DNA from: Datnioides undecimradiatus
Taxonomy: Eukaryota; Chordata; Actinopteri; Lobotiformes; Datnioididae
DNA length: 64,000 nucleotides
NCBI GenBank assembly: GCA_008933995.1
Contig: WARS01000031.1
Coordinates: 3,624,001-3,688,000, forward strand
Direction: 5' to 3'
Made by a program: the position numbers and the translations under genes. The number at the start of each line of letters is the position of its first letter. The first letter of the stretch is position 1. This document shows positions 12,921 to 25,330 of this stretch, piece after piece. Below the pieces are notes generated by a model that was not told where the DNA came from, ran no database searches, and saw nothing but the letters and a program-made list of their open reading frames with translations.

Positions 12921-14202
12921 ATGTATATCAGTATGGTGGTCTGGTTTGTCTCTTTCACAGTGGGTTTTCTTTTGCCACCATATCGTCTTTCTGTGGTCCT
13001 GACACAAACCATACTGACATTACTTTTGCTTTATTCATGTGCACCTCAGGTTGTGTGATGGTTGCATTTTTCAGCAGTCTGAAGGTGTGAAACAGCTTCT
13101 CCTCCCTTTCTTTGACCCTGCAGTGAACGGTAGTAAGAACACACCTGCAGGTTCACATGTCTATGCCCAATCTGACCGAGGGTCTTTGGGTGAGGATGGG
13201 ATGAGCCTCTGTCTGTTTGAAGCGCTGCAACAGACTTTTATGTGCTGCTGCTAAAATTGGTTTCACATGAGTAGGGGACCAAACTGCGTCAGCAGATTTT
13301 CTGATCAAATTAAATGAAGAAAGAGTGGAAAGCAAAAAAAGGACCCAGTGGTTGCACTTATCTTGAATTTAATAAAAAGGGCCCGAGGAGGTAAAGATAG
13401 AAAAAAATCATCTGTTCTCGCTTCTTTCCTACTCGTTTTGAATTTTGGCTGGTGTGTAATCTTGGTGTACACGGTCAGAGCAGCAGTCTGTACCTCCACT
13501 GCTCAAAGTGCCAGTGAAACATCTGCTTGACTTCCTGTGGAGGAGCTTTAAACATCTGGTAGCATATGAATGGCAGGTTCAAAGTTGGAACAGGTAAATT
13601 CCCAGGGGACCTCAGTGTTTCTGGTTCAGAAGCAGAAAAAGTTTTTTCATGGTTAAATAAAGTTACATTTGCTATAAAAGCGAATGTGTCGACACTTTCC
13701 GTATTTTAAATAAAACTATTTTTAATCTACTTCTTTTTGATGTACTCCTTCTTAAATGTCTGGACACACACTTGTGTTCCAGCACATACTATATTTAATC
13801 TGTGTGCGAGTATTTATGTGCATGTTAGTGCAGTACAGTTTGGAATCACTGCGGGCTTATTATTTTCCATCTTCCTTCTTTAAAATATCTTGACTTTCAG
13901 GCTCTGCAGAACTTGCAGGAGGCCTTGAGATGGTGCCCAGCCCATCCAGACCGTCTATATACACAAAATCCACAGATGAAAGTTTATTAGGATCTGGAAA
14001 AACGTTTCCCATATGTGACTACCCCCAGAATCTGGTGTTGATGTTAAGATTCCTCCTTTACTGATATGATCAGTTGGGAGAATGATCCTGCTTCATCAAA
14101 TTCAGAGCACACCCAACACGCACAGTACACAGCCCATGTGTGTTCCTGTGTTCCCGGGGAGAAGGGTTAAACTTAAAGTTAGGAGACTGCAAATTCAGGG
14201 AG

Positions 14203-14204
<2 letters not shown>

Positions 14205-14264
<60 letters not shown>
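14205..14264. repeat. long (GT)n microsatellite
   Basis: About 30 uninterrupted GT units, one of the longest tracts in the window. Confidence 0.95.
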
Positions 14265-14266
<2 letters not shown>

Positions 14267-15139
14267 GCTGGTCTGAATAGCCTGAATGCCCTGTGTACAA
14301 TCCTGCGCTGGTGCTGTGAGAAGCTGGTGGCAGGGAAAACTTCATTAGTGAGCTCAGAGCTTTTAAGCTTCAAGGGTGAGAAAAATGCCTGTGGTGAAGT
14401 GTTTGGCTGCTTATGAGCTGTTAATTATTTTGACCATGACCTTATTGCACTGATTGATTTAAAAGTATTTCATGCTGAGATACAAACTGTAAACGTCATT
14501 CAATAATCTTGTCAAAGTAACATTTGAGACAGCAGGCATGCAGCTTTAGAACGCAAGCACAACATGGTAATGTGGGACATTAAATTTAGTGAAATGTATT
14601 GAAACGTAATGGACGTCTACAAAATAAACCAATGTTATATATTTTGTTTAGTTTTGTGTGCATGTTATCACAAATCAAATTTTTCAGCATTTTTTCCCAT
14701 AACTTTTCAAACCCAGAGAAATCTGTCATTTAATCAAAGGTAGTGGTTCGTTTGATTTGCTCACCTGTCAGGGACGTCATATCCCCTTTATTCCTCTTGT
14801 TGCTAAATGCTCTGGGGAAGCACAAGAAACACCAGATGATGTATCAGTGAGTGAGGAAGGAAGTCAGTGAACATGACTAAACCGGACTTCATTACTGTTG
14901 AGGTGAGCTTGGTCACCAACAGTCAGCTTCAGGAGAGAAAGAGTTGAAGAGGGTCAGGAGGGCAGCAGCAGGGGACTTGATTGTCATATTTGGTCTTTTT
15001 GAATGTAGTGTAGGACAGACAGACACAAGAGCTGGTCGGACTTTGTATTTTGAGTTAAAAGTGTTGCCACACACGGCTGTGATAAAGAGACCTGCTAAAG
15101 AGACTTGCTGCAGTGCATAGTGAAGAGTGATAGTGAACC

Positions 15140-15420
15140 TGAGAGTGATCGTGAACCTGCAGCAGTTAGAGGTGCTGCAAGCACAGGCAGAGAAGTAGAC
15201 CCAGGTGCTGGAGAGTCTGTTGTCCCAGTTAGGGGTGGGGTCACTGGCTCATTCCTTCCCCTTGCTCCAGCTTCATAACAGAAGACCCGCAATCCTTCCT
15301 AGAGATGATCAATTCGAGGGGAATAGCGCTGGTCGTAAACATAGTGGACTATGTGACTGCTTACTCTCAGTGAAAGCCCAGACTGCCAGCTGGCATGCCT
15401 CCTCTTAAGTTAGAGTATAG
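15140..15420 (+). pseudogene. decayed Gypsy-type gag-like fragment
   Basis: One frame reads as a Leu/Gln-rich helix (LQQLEVLQAQAEK, an in-frame stop, then a second heptad-like stretch ending LLSQLG). About 40 codons later comes LPRDDQFEGN. This layout resembles fish Ty3/Gypsy Gag proteins, in which a coiled N-terminus is followed by a proline-rich segment and an 'LPxPExFDGN'-type motif. The frame has a stop inside the coil and loses similarity soon after the motif. It is a dead remnant; no LTR was identified. The assignment is by pattern only. Confidence 0.35.
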
Positions 15421-16014
15421 AACATCAAGAGAGCCATCCTTGACTACATAGGACCCTCCTGCAAGGATTACCAGTGCTGGTTCTAGGACACTAGGCTAGG
15501 ATCCACCAGCCGCCCTCGTTGGCCTGCCGATTCCCTCTCCCTGTCCAGGGTGAACATGCAGCATACCAGGAGGGATTCAAGGGGCTATACATCAGGCAGT
15601 GGTGGATTCTCACTAAACACAGTCTATAATTCACCAAGAATTGGTTTAACACAGGGCCTCGGTGGGTGGATATTAGGTGTGTGTATGAGGATGATCACAG
15701 ATATCCTGAAAATTAGACATGGAGCAGTTAGCTTTTGGCAGACACACCACACCCCTCAAACTAAAAGGTTAGTGGAGAAGTATGCGGGGGGTGTATTCAC
15801 GACCAGTAAGAATATATGATATTTGTACTGTGCTAGTGGTGATGCAGGGTTGTGCAACACTGCGATCTGGCTGAGTTGTTGTGGGTGGCTCAACAGGTAC
15901 AATGTGGCAATTTGTGTAAGATTTTCCACTCAAGCAGTCTTGTAATAATACTCCATGCTTTGCTGTCAGTCAACTGATATGAATTGTTGGTCATTTAGTG
16001 CACCCTGATGTAGT

Positions 16015-16170
16015 AGGTGCACATCCACACTTCTCATTTGTAAGCAACAAGTTGTACAGAGCGATTCATTACACTCAGACTGGAGAGGGACTAGTGTGTA
16101 CCACCCGCAGACCAACAGCCTCAACAAGCACTTGAACCATGTCCACGAGCCGTACATTTGAACCTGCAGA
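16015..16170 (+). pseudogene. decayed retroelement integrase core fragment
   Basis: One frame contains TSVYHPQTNSLNKHLN, closely resembling the signature around the catalytic Glu of Gypsy/retroviral-type integrases (TSxYHPQTxGLVERxN). The position of the catalytic Glu is occupied by Asn-Lys, a stop follows a few residues later, and upstream there is a stop at about 16006. It lies about 0.6 kb downstream of the gag-like fragment in the same orientation. The two are plausibly one old, internally deleted element. Not functional. Confidence 0.4.
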
Positions 16171-19100
16171 TAACCACCATAGCTATGTAGATCATCTTTT
16201 GAATGCAGACGCAGGTTGGACAAGGACAGCTGACACACACAAATGAGGCATGTGCAAAACTAACTGCAAGACATTTTAAAATTTTGAGTTAAACTGTTGA
16301 GCTGAGTTGTGTACTGGTATAGTTCACAGGGAGAAGACCGAAGACTTTTAACTGAACCATCCACCTGAGATATAGCATTTAAAAGGAACAAGAAAGGGTG
16401 GCATCCTCACACTTCAGCACAGTAGTAGTACAGCAGATTGTGAATGCTGTCTGGGAGTATATACTTAACGAAACGCTATTTGGAATGCATGAGGCAGAAA
16501 AAGCTGTCGCCATTAATCAAATTCTTGCCTATTTAGCAATCAGCCACTGGTATTTAAATGGCTAATGTTTGGCATGTTTGGTGGTCCCTCTTTCTTAGTG
16601 TGCGCCCCTACCTATAATTTAGTTCCCAAGAGCAACTGTACTGGCTCTACTGAGCATTTAGGGAGGTTTTCACTTGGCTTCACAATCTCTGGAAACCATG
16701 GCCACAAATATGTCTGCCCAAGTCCACAGAGCATAATAACGCTTGAACATGGTGATTGTGCAGCTGACAGTTACAAATGTGATAGCAGCATTTCAAAATG
16801 TGCTACTGTATGTATTTTCAAGGCCTGGTCAACTCATGTGCACTAAGTTTCTTTGAACAATAACAAAAATTTTCTCCTCTTTCATTCACCCAGAATAGTG
16901 TCTGACTTTCAGAGAACAGAACAAGCCATTTGAGAGATAATTTGAAGGCACATTGATACAGAGCGTTTATTTTTGGTAAATCTTTTCATTGTTCGTGGGA
17001 TACATATATTTAAAAGATTCCAGTGTCAAATAAGCCAAATTGCTGCCAATGGAGCTGCAGTATTACACATGTTTAAGCTCCAAGTAAAGAAATACACTGT
17101 AGAGACATGTGATACTAATGTGTACCAGTATGAAGATACTTCAGAAAGGCTGCACTGGCACCTCACCCAACTCCAACCACTTCTGAGAGATAATGCTGTG
17201 CAAATAGGTTGCAGGCTGCAATCTAGAGGGCACTGTATTCTGAATAAATTACACAAATGTCCAGCAATTTGTTGTCTCCCTCCCTACCACCATGTCTTTG
17301 TAAATGTCCAGATGCTGAAGTGTTGGTTGATGCTGTCACCTTTTTGGTTTCAATGGCTCTTGTTTCATTATGCAATTTGTTCTTTCACATTCAAATTCTC
17401 TCATTTTGGCTCTTTCAAATGTAAACTTATAAAACAGTTTTGCTGAAAGTCTACAGAGCTGACAGTTGTGTTAGACCCTCTGTCTCTGTCTCTTGCAGTG
17501 AACTGTGTTTGAGAAAACCACTGAAAGCCAGTAGTAGATGAGATTGATTTACAGTGACAGTGGATGAGGCCAACTGTCTCTAATTTAGATATTATAATGG
17601 TCACTAACAGAAAATCTTGTTCTTCATCCTAACCACAACCTTGTTTCCAAAATTTCAGTACCATATTGTGAAACTGTAAAATGAAAGTTGATATAAAATC
17701 GTAACGTATCTGGTCTGGTTTCACGAGGTTTTCCAGATGATTTGTTTCAATTGCAAATAGCTTGTTCTGTCAGAAAGCCTCATTGGTTTGTAATAGTCTA
17801 ATCAGCGTATTTTGATATTTTTCTGATATTCTGAAATTGACCGCCATTTTATTTGTGATCAGGTAGGAAAAAGTTGTACTGGCAACACTTTAAGATAAAC
17901 ATCTTTCATTGTTAGAACAGCAAATATCAGTCAGCACTAGCCAGCACTGCTTCAACTGGCTTGAAAACATGGCCCATCCACTGAAGAGGAAGAGTAGGTA
18001 CAGATCACCTTTCTTGTAATCTAGTCTATGAATAAGAGGGACCGATTTGAAGGACGGATTATGATTGATTATGATTTACCATGTTGAGATTCACAATATG
18101 CAGTAGCGTGTGAGGAGTGTGGAATGCAGGGAGGACAGCAAAGATGTCTTTCATGTTCCTGCAGTCCTCCCATTTTTCTCTTGTGTATGACCACCATATG
18201 GAAGCACTTGCAAAGAAAATTGGGCACAAATAAAACGACTTGACAGCTCTATTTATAGTGAGCACAGGTCAGGTGGTTCCTCCTTGGTCATTTCTCAGCT
18301 GTTCCTGCAGCATTTGTACTTCTATTCCGTTACTGTATCTTTTACCAAATCAATTCAGTGTGAGTGAACATTTAAAGTGAGTAGAACAGAGCGGATGTGT
18401 CATTTTACACATGGCACAACTGTTTCCTGTCGTAAGTGACTCTCTGATGGACAAAATTGGAAGATGCAGATGAATTGACTGAAAGGATAACAAATGTTCC
18501 AGACTCGATACACAGAAGACTTGTCTCTGGGGTGGACTTGTCTCATGTGTACTTCACATGAGCTGATATGTATAGTTAACTGTGTGTTTATGTGTAAGCA
18601 CAGAAAAAAGAAAGACAGGTGTTGATGAAAAGCTCCTCAAACAGGAGTCCAGCAAAGAAAAACAGCCAAATTCTCTGGAACAATGTCACTGAGATAAAAG
18701 TTGACTGTGATCTCCGAGCTCAACCTTTGACCCTGACAGTATTTGGATTAGGGATCCTGTGCATCCTTAGCGTTTAATCTCTGAGACTCAGCCAGAGCTG
18801 AACAGGGGGTGTTGTGGGAGGGCTGGAGCAGACCCTCCTGTGTTTATTTTGGTGGGCAGATAGGAGTCTCGCAGCAAGGTACTTGCTGTCATCACTCTGA
18901 CCTACGAACTCGGGCCGCCGGACATCACCAAGTCTCCCGCAGCATGTGGGATGCTTAGTGAAGAGGTCAGAGTGCAGGGCTGCTGCTGAACATGTGCACA
19001 GATGTTAAGAAATAGTCTAACAGACTTTTATTTGCCTTAGTTTTTCTAGAAGATTTGCGTAGTCAGCTAATTGAAAAAAGTAGCCTGCCATTGGGAATGG

Positions 19101-19340
19101 TGAAGGTGAAGAGGAAGCAAAGACAAACTAAACAAGTAACTTAGAATATGTGAGTGTTACTGCAGAAAATGAGCACGGTGTCATTTGATTCAAGCATTTT
19201 TGTACAAAATATACAATTTCATAACATTTGGAGAAATTAAATCCAGATAGTGTTTATATACTTGTACTCTTTAGTGATTGCAGTCTCTAATGGCATGCAA
19301 TGCGTGGAAGTTGAGGAAACACCAGTGTCGGTGGTCAGGT
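16171..19340. other. intergenic, unassigned open frames, no gene seen
   Basis: Two open frames on the plus strand (16565-16846 and 16973-17446) follow the integrase-like remnant but show no protein family I recognise. They have no splice or promoter context. They may be chance or further transposon debris. The remainder is unique AT-rich DNA. Confidence 0.45.
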
Positions 19341-19346
19341 CATCGT

Positions 19347-19609
19347 ATGGTAAATGTAAATGGCCTGTACTAGCGCTTTTCTAGTCATGTGACCACTCAA
19401 AGCGCTTTACACTACAAGTCGACATTCACCCATTCACACCAAACGAAACTAAGCATTTCTAACCATTCACACGCAGCATCGGGGGCAATTTGGGGTTCAG
19501 CGTCTTGCCCAAGGATGCTTCAGCACGCAGCCCAGAGGAGCCGGGGATCGAACTGCCATTCCTTGGATAGGTGGACGACCCGTTCTACCACTGAGCCACA
19601 GCTGCCCAT
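19347..19609 (-). repeat. tRNA-headed SINE, near full length
   Basis: Read on the minus strand it begins GGGCAGCTGTGGCTCAGTGG, where TGGCTCAGTGG fits a tRNA A-box. A B-box-like AGTTCGATCCCCGG follows about 50 bases later, then a non-tRNA body with CCTTGGGCAAGACGCTGAAC and AAAGCGCTTTGAGTGGTC. The tail carries repeats of CATTTACATTTACCAT. The same body is widespread in percomorph fish. A possible target duplication GTATGGT flanks it (19345 and 19610). The tRNA-like head is not a tRNA gene. Confidence 0.75.
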
Positions 19610-19619
19610 GTATGGTTAA

Positions 19620-22600
19620 CATAAGCATACATCTGCATGCAAAAGTACAAAATTAACAAAATACAGATACAAAATGTATAAATTGACAGCAATGTGCATT
19701 CAAACTCACTCAATCTTTGCACAGTTTTCTATATTACCTAACATGAAACATGCACAAAGAGTGAACTCCCTGTTTATCAAAGGCCTTGACATGACTAAAT
19801 GGGCGAACTCTAAAAAATCACATGGAACACCACAGTTTGACTATTTCCTGATGTGTCATTCACAGGAAATGGTCACTGTTGTCCCTTTATGAGATCTGAC
19901 ATTTACGAGGTATAATCAAGAATCTCAAGAATTAGTTTGACTGGAAATTGTGTTTATTTTATTGTATGTCATGTTTGGCTGTAATTGCTCACCAGAGACA
20001 CTGCAGCATGCAGTAAATGCCATCAGGAATTATGTTTAACAACACCATGGGGAAGAATTAATTTGATAAACTATAGAAGAATAAAACTGAAGTTTTCATT
20101 CCCCCAAGGATAGATACTGTACAGCAGCAAAGACCTGAGGCCCATATCTCAATATAGTCAGAGTCACGGAGCTTATTCTGTCTCATAAAAAATGTCAGTT
20201 GAGAAACTCTGCTTATAGCTGCCTCAGGAAATCCTCATGTTAGCCAAAATATGTTTGTTTTATCTTCACGTCGTATCATGTTCTAGAGAAAACAAGCATT
20301 TCATAAGAGTCACTGGACTGGAGCAGCGAATGCTTTAAATTAATGCTTTTTGTGTGTCCCTACTCCATGTCTGTGCTGGTGCTCAGCTCTAAAAAGATCA
20401 GTCTTTATGAAAACAGATAAAAGTTTAAAATGACCCCTTGTGCGCAAGAAAAATATTGTCTCTGTTACAAGTATAAACAAACAAACAAATAAACAAAAAA
20501 AAAAGATCAAAATTGAGTATCAAGTATCAAAATAATAAACTGGAGAAGTATTTTTTTTAGTCCCATCAGCTGAGGCAAGCTGCTGGTCCACAACACGAGT
20601 CTGTGACGAAAATGGGTGATCATGCATCATTGTGCTACTCAGACACTGAGCAGCGAAACAGCATCGATGACCAGCGCGGAAACCCAGATGACCTTTTTTA
20701 GCAAAGGTCAGCAGCAAGAGAAAACAGAGAGCTCACTCACTGGTCTAATATCCTGGAATGTCCTGGAAGCTTCGAGGAAAAAAAGTCCATTCAAACAGGA
20801 TCTTAATCAGAGTCATGTTTTTTATTTAATTTGAGAGGACACTCGCACAGATGCAGATTCCCCATTCCTCAGATGGTCATTTATTCACTTAAAGAAGTTT
20901 AAGGGATCATTCAACAAGAATGAATGGTTACTATTTCTGCCACATATATACTGTCCTGGTGTTCATGAGTCAGTCCTAAGGCTTTTCCTCCCATTTATTA
21001 ATTCCCTGATCCTGAAATGCAATTAATTGATAAGAAAGACATGAAATAACTAAAGACAAACTGTTTCAAGTATGATATGGCACAAACACTGAGAAATAAT
21101 GGAGTGTAAGATGAACTGTGAAACTTTGAAAGGGAACTAAAGTTTCTCATGAGAGCAGTTTTACACAATTTAATATGCACATTTTCTTTTTAATTTCACC
21201 ATGTGTTCACCCTATGTGCATGCAATTGTGGGAGAAATATTAAAAATACCTGTGGTCCAATGCAGCACAGGCACCAAGTACAAATTTAAAATAACAAAAC
21301 TCAGCATTATATTAATTTTTCATTAATTCCAGCACTGTTCAACTGGGTTTCATTACATTTCCCAGGCAACTAATGGTATCTTATACATTTCACTTGTGTG
21401 AAACTTTGACAAAATATATTGCTCTTTAGATATAAGATACATCCAATAGTGATTAAATCTTTAATTTAAAAGAAAAAAAAACACAGTTGCATCTGCTTCT
21501 TCTATAACGTCGGTTCAGCAGGAAGGTATTTTAAAGTAAAAGTCTGCTTGGTAATTACCAACAAGTGTTGTGTGTCATGTAAATTAAAAACATGGCTCTG
21601 TAGAGTTAGTCATGGAAAATTGTGTCATTGTTTTCTTTCTTTTTTACAAGTCTTGCATTGCTTTTCCTGGCCATTATTGTACGATAGCTCACTGAAAAAC
21701 TTATCTTTACTGAAACTGTAATTGATTCAATTTTCAATATGTATCTCAACCCATGAAACCCCTGAATGATCACTCAACAACAGCATGACAAGCCACAATG
21801 TTTTCTTCGTTATTCTGAAAAATGCTTCCCATGAATCAGTAACATATTTCAGATAAGCAGTCAAAACTAGGCAGCTGATTTAAATGATGGTTTAACACCG
21901 CAGATGTTTAAGTACTAAGTCAATATAATAGAAATGATGAATAGAAATGATTAATATCAACACTACTGCTGGCAAAAATGCTCCATTACTATTCGTAATA
22001 GTATCATTAATATTAGCAGAGGAAGTACTTGTAGCAGTGCTGCCACTGCTGTTACTACAGGTTAGAATTTTTAAATGCGTGAGACTTTCATATGGTTTCA
22101 GTGGTCCACCCTCCTCTTTGGAGATGTCAGGTTGTGGGAGCTGCCATGCTGGCAACAAAGCCCTGTTCATCCTGCTTTAGGGTGACCAAGTGATTCCAAT
22201 TAAAGCTGCATGTGTTGTTTACTGAGGCTGGGGTCGTGCAAGTCAAACATGAAGGAGTCTGATCTTACAAGTAGAGAGCAGATCCTTGGATCACTCTGAC
22301 CTGAGTCTGATCGGACAAACGTTGAGATCCACCGTCTTACTTTTTCGACCCGGTGATTGTAGCGGTCTGTTTAAATTTTTACAGCATGCTTGTATGTATG
22401 TTTTCTAATTGATTCCCATGTGCAACACGATGACAGCTTATAATAACAGCGCCCAACGCATGCTAACAGCAATTGTCTGTCAGGCACACAATTGCACTCT
22501 GACATACAGAGAATAAGACGAAACAGCTGAACTGAAACATCATAATCAGCAAATTGATCAGATCAATTTGAAGGCGTAGGAGTAGGAGAAAGCAAGACAA

Positions 22601-23350
22601 ATCAATTTGTTTCAGTACGATATGGCTTCCGCTGACTGAAACAGAGAGGTGACCAGTCTGAGAGTGCAGCGGAAAGAGAAGATAAATTAGGTAGTCTGAA
22701 GTGCCTGAGGAAAAAAACATACACAGCACTGAGTAATGGAGCTTACAGATGCTCCAGCAGAATCTCATAATGCAAACATGCTCCTTTGTCCATGCTTCCC
22801 TTAGACTAACACTCATCAAGTTGGGTCACATTTTGTCGCCACAAAACAATTCAAGTAAAAGCCTTTTTAACTCTTTACTCACGCTTTTACAACATTGGCA
22901 TAAGAAAGAATACATGGATGATACCTGATGTACCAGCTGTTTGAATAGGAAACTGTGCACTTTGATATAAAATAAAGCTTTCCAGCAATTCAGCGTCTTC
23001 AGGATTTAGGGACTCAAAGCTTTGTCTGTTGCATACGAATAATGCAATTTCAAAAGTCTGAGACAAATATTTTCAATATGTATTCTAGTTTCACAAGTTC
23101 AAATATGCAGTTTGCCAGGCAGTGTAAAGGGTTCTCAGAAGACAATGTGCTATTTCAATTCAGAAAGAGCGGATGTCCCCAGATTAGATTGGTTATGCTC
23201 TACTGCAGATTTGCCCCAAAATAGACTATGGTTATCTTGAAACATACATTTTAAGGATTTTCTAGACATATTACAGCAGTGATGGTCATTATGAAAGACT
23301 TTCTCAAGGATATGTTGGCAGTCTCACTCCTGACATTGTAGCACTAAAAT
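19620..23350. other. intergenic, no gene seen
   Basis: AT-rich single-copy-looking sequence. The open frames at 20616-20834, 21892-22180 and 22463-22819 have no recognisable domain, no splice context and no codon pattern I would trust. No microsatellite longer than about 20 bases was noted. Confidence 0.55.
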
Positions 23351-23353
23351 ATG

Positions 23354-23465
23354 AACGGTATGGTGGCTCAGTGGTTTGCCCAGTTGCCACACAATAAAAA
23401 AGATCCGGCTCCCACAAGGGCCAGCTGAGGCCTTTCTGTACAGAGTTTACAAACCTACACAGGAC
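23354..23465 (+). repeat. degenerate fish repeat with GGTGGCTCAGTGGTT head
   Basis: Starts GGTATGGTGGCTCAGTGGTT, continues with a GTTGCCACACAATAAAAAAGATCC segment and then GGCCTTTCTGTACAGAGTTTAC. This order is that of a common fish repeat (GGTGGCTCAGTGGTTAGCACTGTTGCC, then GGGCCTTTCTGTGTGGAGTTTGC). It is diverged and truncated. Recognised by pattern, not by search. Confidence 0.55.
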
Positions 23466-25218
23466 CTTTTCTTCAGATGGCGTTCACAGCATTTTGTCAT
23501 TTTGTTGTCACAGGAAGAAAAGAGAAGGTTTAAATAATAAAATGAATAATGGTTTAATCACACTCAGCTGCTTCAGGTTCAGGGTCCTGGTATTGTGCAT
23601 GTTGCTTTGCTGTCACACTGCCATAGCTTATTTTAAGTAAGACTTCTTTTTTTTCCTTTTCTTACAATGACAAGAGAAAATATCTGCTGTGAAAAAGGCT
23701 TATTGTATGAATGCATCTGCCAAAAATAATACGAGTATTTATTATTCTTTATTTTTTGACACTTTTGACACTAATACTTGTAATCTTGATGTTCCATAAT
23801 GGTAGCTGACAATGCACTTCAGTTTTAACAGAGATGATGGAATAGATGGGTGCAGACATTTATAATTACATTTTATTATTTTACTAAAACTATATTCACA
23901 TTTCTCAGATACTGGGACATGGCTATATCAAAGTTTCTGAAACTAGGATATGACACTCAGGTGCACAAACAAAACAGGATATCTCAAAAACTGGGCGGTA
24001 ATAGGTCACTAGTGTGTCTGGGATGTTTCTTTTGAATAACAAGGATTTTTTTTTTTTTTTGCTCAACACGTCAAATCAGCATTAAATCGGCACACATTGA
24101 GATGGAACCATATATTGTTACAAAACTGAGATTTGACAAATATTTTGCAAGTCAAAGACATTTGGGTATGAAGAAAGATGACAGACAAAAAGAAAACAGA
24201 TTTGCATGTGAGACCAAAGAACATGAAAGGCAGACAGGATAAGTTGATTATGCCAAATGAACAAAGGAGTGTACAATTTGACTTCACTCTGGTTAGAGCC
24301 GTAAAGGGCAAACCGTTGGCCGAGTGTCGGCATCAGCTTGTGACTTACCGACTCTCAAAGTGACTGTGACTGTGTCGATAGACGGCTCCGTGAACAATTG
24401 CCCTTTTCATTTCATGCTCTTAAACCGATACTCTGTGCTCCTCTGCTGCTGATTCAATTCCAGCTAATCACTCAATTGCAGTCACATGTATGAGCAAGTA
24501 AATAACCTATTCAAAGGACTGGGCACAAAAATAACTTCTTCCCTTGGACGTCTGAGCAAGAAATGGATCCTAGTGTGTCTTGCAGTGCCCATGTATAAGA
24601 GTGATAGTTTGTAGTTTCTCATGTCTAATACCTTATCAAGCTTTTTCATAAACTACGAGAAACTACACTACATTACCTACAGTAGAACCGTGAACTACAT
24701 CAGTGAGACTTTAATACAGTTTTGCATGTGGGAGCTTTTGCTTACACAGGAAGAAGTGAAGGAAGGAAATGAAGTTTGGCATGTTGACTCAAGACTAAAT
24801 TTCCCAGGAGCCCTAAATGGACAGCTATTAAAGTTTAATTGCTCTCTTTGCCAATTGGAAGAGTTGTGTGAGCCCTGGTGGAGTAAATTTTAGAGCCACT
24901 GTGGTTAGGAAAGCAGCTGAGGGAGTCTAGCGCTCGACTCACACCTGTTGCTGAAAGGTTTGCGAAGAACTGACCTATGTCTAGTCATTAATATTATCTA
25001 ATGTGACTGTATCCAAAGTAAAAGGAAAATATAGTAAAGGGAAAGAGCAGACGACAACAACACTAGAAATTTCCAAATGCCAGTCCAGTTTCACTCTCAT
25101 CCCAGAAACAAAGGCAGAAGAGAGCAGAGAGTATCTGAGCTATGTTTCTCAATTATTTGCATAATACACTTTGATGGGTGGATACTCATCTCAATCCCTG
25201 GCTCTTTTGTATCTGCAG

Positions 25219-25330
25219 ATTACAAAAGGCCTGTTTCCAGCGCCGCGCAGGCTACCAAGAGGAGACTATCAAAGGGAAGGAATGGGCTTTCAAGTTAGGA
25301 CCCTTCGATTGTGTTACAGATTGGTTCCAG
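25219..25330 (+). other. exon-like open segment with strong splice signals, function unknown
   Basis: A 112-base segment lies between a good acceptor (TTTTGTATCTGCAG) and a consensus donor (TTCCAG|GTGAGG). Two of the three plus-strand frames are open across it, and one continues open to 25570. None matches a family I recognise, and no companion exons were found on either side. It may be an orphan or decoy exon, part of a non-coding RNA, or chance. Confidence 0.2.

Larger units (their letters stand above)
11626..15100. other. intergenic, no gene seen
   Basis: No convincing exon on either strand. Contains (GT)n tracts at 12886-12919 and 14205-14264. The open frames at 12869-13254 and 14070-14416 are short and largely created by, or adjacent to, the dinucleotide tracts. 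Confidence 0.55.

Noticed and set aside
14070..14416. Several open frames of 60-90 codons on both strands around 14.1-14.4 kb
   Set aside because: They are produced by the 60-base (GT)n tract, which is open in several frames as Cys-Val or Thr-His runs. The same holds for frames over other GT/CA tracts, for example near 30.0, 54.5 and 56.7 kb.
19560..19609. tRNA-like sequence with A- and B-box words
   Set aside because: It is the head of a SINE. The cloverleaf does not close properly and the characteristic SINE body follows.
22463..22819. 118-codon minus-strand open frame with hydrophobic, Cys/Leu-rich content
   Set aside because: No recognisable domain, no splice or promoter context, and composition typical of AT-rich chance frames.
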